Shown here piece by piece: positions 49,806 to 52,737 of a stretch of DNA of 52,737 bases. Made by a program: the position numbers and the translations under genes. This DNA is from Fibrobacteria bacterium (GTDB taxonomy: Bacteria; Fibrobacterota; Fibrobacteria; UBA11236). The notes beneath the pieces are model-generated. The model worked only from the letters and a program-made list of their open reading frames with translations, made no database searches and was not told the origin of the DNA. The stretch covers positions 1 through 52,737 of the forward strand of contig JADGQO010000199.1 in the NCBI GenBank assembly GCA_017881725.1. The letters are read 5' to 3'. The stretch's first letter is position 1; each line of letters opens with the position of its first letter.

Positions 49806-50709
49806 CGCCCTGATTGGAACCCTGGTGGAAGTCCAGCGCCGCACGGCGTTGGTGTCCGGGGATGACGGCGCGGAATATCATTGCCAGTACAGCCCGACCA
49901 TCGACCTGAAATCCTTTTCCAATTTCGCCGTGGGCGACCGCGTGGAATTCATCTCCGCCGGCTCGCAACAAGAGGCGATGATCACGGCCATCCAACCGCG
50001 CACCAGCCAAATCTCGCGCCCCGGTCCCAAGGATCGCCTCGCCTCCGAACTCATACTGGCGGCCAACGTCGATGCCCTCCTGGTCGTCACGGCCGTGAGC
50101 AGGCCGGAGTTCAACCCGCGCCTGGTCGATCGCTATTTGGCGCTGGCGGAAATCTTTTCCATCAAAGCCTTGATCTGCTTGAATAAAATCGATCTCGATT
50201 CGTCTATACCCAAGGAGCTGGATTATCTGATGGGCCTGGGATATCCCGTGGTGCGCGTTTCGGCCAAGGCCGGCTTGGGCATGGATGATTTCATGCAGGC
50301 GCTGGCGGGCATGTCCGTGGTTTTGAGCGGTCCGTCCGGGGTGGGGAAGTCCTCCTTGATCCGTTCCTTGGTGCCTGGAGCGTTACCGCGCGTGAACGAC
50401 GTGCGCAAGGGCGACGGCAAAGGCCGGCATACGACCACGTCCTCGCATTTGTACCGCATCGGATCGGGCATTTCCATCATCGATACGCCGGGCATCCGAG
50501 AGCTGGGTATCCGCGGTGTTACCCGGGGTGGCCTAGCCGAATTATGGCGGGATTTCCGGCCCTATCTGAACTCGTGCCGTTTTCGCGATTGCAGCCATAC
50601 GGGCGAGCCGGGCTGCGCCATTCAACAGGCCGTCGCGGACGGGAAAATTCCGGATTTCCGTTACCAGAGTTTCCTGCGCATCCAGGATGATTTGGAAGAA
50701 GCAGGTTAG
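49795..50709 (+). CDS. rsgA: Ribosome small-subunit GTPase RsgA
   Basis: RsgA is a late 30S maturation factor. Of its 304 residues, the N-terminus is an OB domain (GTLVEVQRRTALVSG, VGDRVEFI). The GTPase is circularly permuted: the G4 motif CLNKIDLD comes before G1 GPSGVGKSSLI and G3 DTPGIRELG. The C-terminal zinc site is CRFRDCSHTGEPGC. The switch region GDGKGRHTTTSS is also typical. The ATG at 49795 lies within the last codons of the ABC-F gene, so two ribosome-linked proteins are translationally coupled. Confidence 0.93.
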   Translation: MANNALIGTLVEVQRRTALVSGDDGAEYHCQYSPTIDLKSFSNFAVGDRVEFISAGSQQEAMITAIQPRTSQISRPGPKDRLASELILAANVDALLVVTAVSRPEFNPRLVDRYLALAEIFSIKALICLNKIDLDSSIPKELDYLMGLGYPVVRVSAKAGLGMDDFMQALAGMSVVLSGPSGVGKSSLIRSLVPGALPRVNDVRKGDGKGRHTTTSSHLYRIGSGISIIDTPGIRELGIRGVTRGGLAELWRDFRPYLNSCRFRDCSHTGEPGCAIQQAVADGKIPDFRYQSFLRIQDDLEEAG

Positions 50710-50734
50710 CCGGGCGCGTCCTCCAAGCCCAAGG

Positions 50735-51379
50735 CTAGGTTACGAATTCATCCGAGAAGGTCGGCGAGGATCCCATGTCGGCCCCGCGCGTGCGATAACT
50801 GCGCGCGCTTTCCATGAACTTGCGCGCGAATTGGAAACGGTCGTATTTGGCCAGCATGGTCATGCCCACATCGAAGATGCGTTCGAAGTAACGGTTGCCC
50901 AATTTCAATTCCCGCAGCGAAGTCATGACGATGTCCATGGCATCGGCGGCGGCCACGATTTGGCCTTCCTTGCCTTCTTTCGCTCCGATGGCGGCTTTCA
51001 CGTATTGATGCTTGAGCCGGTCCGGCAATTCCTTGAAGATTTCATTTTCGATCAACTCCGGGACGATTTCCTCCAGCAACTTACCCAGCTTGCCGCCTTT
51101 GAAACGATGCTTGATGGGATGGGGAATATCGGATAGGATGGTCTCTTCGAAGTCGTGGAACAGGGCTTTGCGCAGCAAGGTCTCGCGATTGATGTCCAGG
51201 CCGTCCTCGTAATCCGCGATCATCAGGGACATGATGGCGACATTGTAAGAATGGGACGCGACGCTCTCGGTTTCGATCATGGGCAAGGTGCCGAAACGCT
51301 TGATCGAACTCATGGTCTTGAGCCGTTCGAAAAACGCGAAGAGGCGATCGTTGTCGGAAGGTTTATCCCGCGAATCCAT
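50735..51379 (-). CDS. YfbR-like HD-domain phosphohydrolase (5'-deoxynucleotidase type)
   Basis: This 214-residue protein has the YfbR order of motifs: RFGTLPMIETESVASHSYNVA (first metal His), LFHDFEETILSDIPHPIK (HD pair) and AADAMDIVMTSLRELKLGN (distal Asp). YfbR hydrolyses deoxynucleoside 5'-monophosphates. The ATG at 51379 is used because AGGAG lies six bases upstream; an in-frame ATG at 51400 would add seven residues. It converges with rsgA, 25 bases apart. Confidence 0.85.
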   Translation of the reverse strand: MDSRDKPSDNDRLFAFFERLKTMSSIKRFGTLPMIETESVASHSYNVAIMSLMIADYEDGLDINRETLLRKALFHDFEETILSDIPHPIKHRFKGGKLGKLLEEIVPELIENEIFKELPDRLKHQYVKAAIGAKEGKEGQIVAAADAMDIVMTSLRELKLGNRYFERIFDVGMTMLAKYDRFQFARKFMESARSYRTRGADMGSSPTFSDEFVT

Positions 51380-51494
51380 GGGGGCTCCTGGGGGAATCAT
51401 GGCACGAAGATAGCAACTAACCGGGTAAGGCTTGATTGAGCCGGGCGCATGGGACCGGCTTAGTGACGGACCGCACGAAGGCCCGCGTAGCTAG

Positions 51495-51890
51495 CTAGGG
51501 CGCTTCAAGGATGGATTGGAGGTCCGGAGCCTTTTGGCCTACCACGTAGAGGATTTCCCGGATGCGAAAATTGCGCCACATGGAGGCGTATTTCATGGCC
51601 CATTCTTCCTGGATCTTGGCGCGGTCGTAGTCGCCGTGTTCGCCGCGGTACCAGATTTCGTTGTTGATTTCCTTGATCTGATCGGCCATCTCGGAAGGCA
51701 GATGGATGGAACCGCGATGTTGGATCAACTGACAAGTGGCTTCGACGTAGGCATGCTTCGAGCGGTCGCGCCCCGTCATGGCAAGAATTTCCTTGCGATG
51801 ACGTGAGACGAATTCGAGCAAGTGGGCGCAGATGTTGTTCAACTGGCCGGACTGGTAAAGGTCCGCGATAATTTTCTCTTGGGCTTCCAT
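51495..51890 (-). CDS. Hypothetical protein (helical, 131 residues)
   Basis: I do not recognise this protein. It is mostly helical and without a signal peptide: KIIADLYQSGQLNNICAHLLEF, SRHRKEILAMTGRDRSKHAYVEATCQLI, MADQIKEINNEIWYRGEHG. The segment EIWYRGEHGDYDRAKIQEEWA is well ordered and would be the best probe for relatives. The ATG at 51890 follows AGAGGT and is preferred over one at 51911. It lies between the HD hydrolase and the GmhB-like gene on the same strand, possibly in one transcription unit. Confidence 0.65.
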   Translation of the reverse strand: MEAQEKIIADLYQSGQLNNICAHLLEFVSRHRKEILAMTGRDRSKHAYVEATCQLIQHRGSIHLPSEMADQIKEINNEIWYRGEHGDYDRAKIQEEWAMKYASMWRNFRIREILYVVGQKAPDLQSILEAP

Positions 51891-51941
51891 ACCTCTATCC
51901 AACATTCGCATAGGGCGGATACATCTCCTGGGCCGAGGACA

Positions 51942-52544
51942 TTACCGGATCTTTCCATCTACCGGATGGGTAATTCCCATTGCGTCCCGTAGACTTTCCG
52001 CGAAATCAAGTAGCGAAACAAACTCCTTTATATTTTCCGCCTTGTCAAGCAAAGCGTTGGGCCGTTGGACGCCCGTCGGGCGGATCCAAACTCCCCTGCA
52101 ACCGGCATTGATTCCAGTCTGCGCATCGTGCTCCATATCGCCCACCATAAGGGATTCCGACAGATCGATACCGTGCTTACCTACAAGATAACGCAGCATG
52201 CCGGGTTTGGGTTTACGACATTCACAAACTTGGGTGAACTCGGGAACTTTTCCTTGCGGATGATGCGGGCAGAAGGCAAACTCCTCGAAATGAATTCCTA
52301 AGGCGTCCATGTGGGCGGCGATCTTTAGGTGGAGACGTTCGACGTCGGCATAAGTAAACAACCCGCGCGCCACGCCGCTCTGATTGCTGACGATGAAAAA
52401 CTTGAACCCCAGATTTTTCAGAATATGCAGAGCCGGAACCACGCCCGCGATAAGCTCAAACTGCTCAAAATCGATGAGATATTGGGTATTGCGATTCAGG
52501 GTTCCATCGCGGTCCAGGAAAATGGCTTTTACCGACGGTTCCAT
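51942..52544 (-). CDS. gmhB: GmhB-type D,D-heptose 1,7-bisphosphate 7-phosphatase (HAD family)
   Basis: This 200-residue HAD phosphatase has the nucleophile motif FLDRDGTLN, the second motif SNQSGVARG, the Lys region CRKPKPGML and the late Asp pair VGDMEHDAQTG. The zinc loop CPHHPQG...CECRKPKPGM is specific for the GmhB / histidinol-phosphatase branch. GmhB acts in ADP-heptose synthesis for lipopolysaccharide core, in keeping with a didermic cell; the histidinol-phosphate activity is the alternative. The ATG at 52544 gives the usual short N-terminus. Confidence 0.85.
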   Translation of the reverse strand: MEPSVKAIFLDRDGTLNRNTQYLIDFEQFELIAGVVPALHILKNLGFKFFIVSNQSGVARGLFTYADVERLHLKIAAHMDALGIHFEEFAFCPHHPQGKVPEFTQVCECRKPKPGMLRYLVGKHGIDLSESLMVGDMEHDAQTGINAGCRGVWIRPTGVQRPNALLDKAENIKEFVSLLDFAESLRDAMGITHPVDGKIR

Positions 52545-52613
52545 GGGATAACGATACTTACTGCCCGGCGATGTGGGCAACGGATCTTTCGGCCCGTTTT
52601 ATTCGCCGGCCCC

Positions 52614-52697
52614 TGCCCAAGACGAGACTTGAACTCGTACGGCCTTACGACCAAAGGATTTTAAGTCCTCAGCGTCTACCAGTTTCGCCACTCGGGC
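52614..52697 (-). tRNA. tRNA-Leu, anticodon UAA
   Basis: The acceptor stem GCCCGAG pairs with CUUGGGC. The D arm contains UGGUAGACGC, the anticodon stem GAGGA/UCCUU encloses the loop CUUAAAA (anticodon UAA), a long variable arm is present as expected for leucine, and the T arm has GUUCAAGUC. The discriminator base is A. CCA is not encoded. Confidence 0.95.
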
Positions 52698-52737
52698 TAG
52701 GGTACCGGCGGAAAAGGTAAATTAATCAGGTGAATCG

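Overview
The window reads as a chromosomal piece of a GC-rich, Gram-negative, didermic bacterium. Several features fit the Fibrobacterota / FCB-superphylum neighbourhood: exported proteins with FlgD-like or type IX-secretion-like C-terminal domains, two PorV/PorQ-like outer-membrane barrel proteins, many lipoproteins with classic lipoboxes, a LolA-type carrier, and a large polysaccharide-degrading component (GH28, GH94, GH116). This placement is inference; no rRNA gene is present to confirm it.

Layout. 1-9035: the end of ispD, then ispF, a 1212-residue surface lipoprotein made of alternating Kre9-like and PPC-like domains, a double-FHA protein, a membrane protein with a C-terminal helix-turn-helix, and a FliK-like protein. 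9260-16711 is an accessory island: an ISL3 transposase scrap, the 3' piece and end repeats of an IS21-type element, then a sensory cassette (single-domain CheB, CheB-CheR-PAS fusion, multi-PAS NarL-type histidine kinase, broken response regulator), then the middle piece of an istB gene in the opposite orientation, then an AT-richer orphan gene. 16924-29937 returns to the core genome: an exported esterase, truA, an HtrA protease, a DUF4321 membrane protein, gatA, a small toxin-antitoxin-like pair with an operator, an NlpC/P60 lipoprotein, two unknown lipoproteins, pheA, rph, a GH28 enzyme and a HAMP-only membrane protein. 30053-35247 is a two-gene operon for glucan use (GH94 phosphorylase and GH116 glycosidase, overlapping by 4 bases). 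36070-41260 is a minus-strand block: recD2, a 31-residue basic protein, a MurC/Mpl-type ligase and a HEAT-repeat protein. 41394-46555 holds lolA, yajQ and a tightly coupled three-gene envelope operon. 46630-52697 holds a UbiA prenyltransferase, an ABC-F ATPase overlapping rsgA, an HD phosphohydrolase, an unknown gene, a GmhB-like phosphatase and tRNA-Leu(UAA).

Three observations stand out. First, a bipartite palindrome, GGTAAC-N6-GTTACC, recurs with fixed spacing at about a dozen places in genes and between genes, far above chance. Second, the sensory cassette lies between two complementary pieces of istB in opposite orientations, which looks like the footprint of an inversion. Third, a small HTH module has a near-consensus promoter whose spacer is filled by a perfect palindrome, and its first ORF appears to start at or next to the transcription start. 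In addition, several housekeeping enzymes carry low-complexity inserts built from 21-base (7-residue) repeats.
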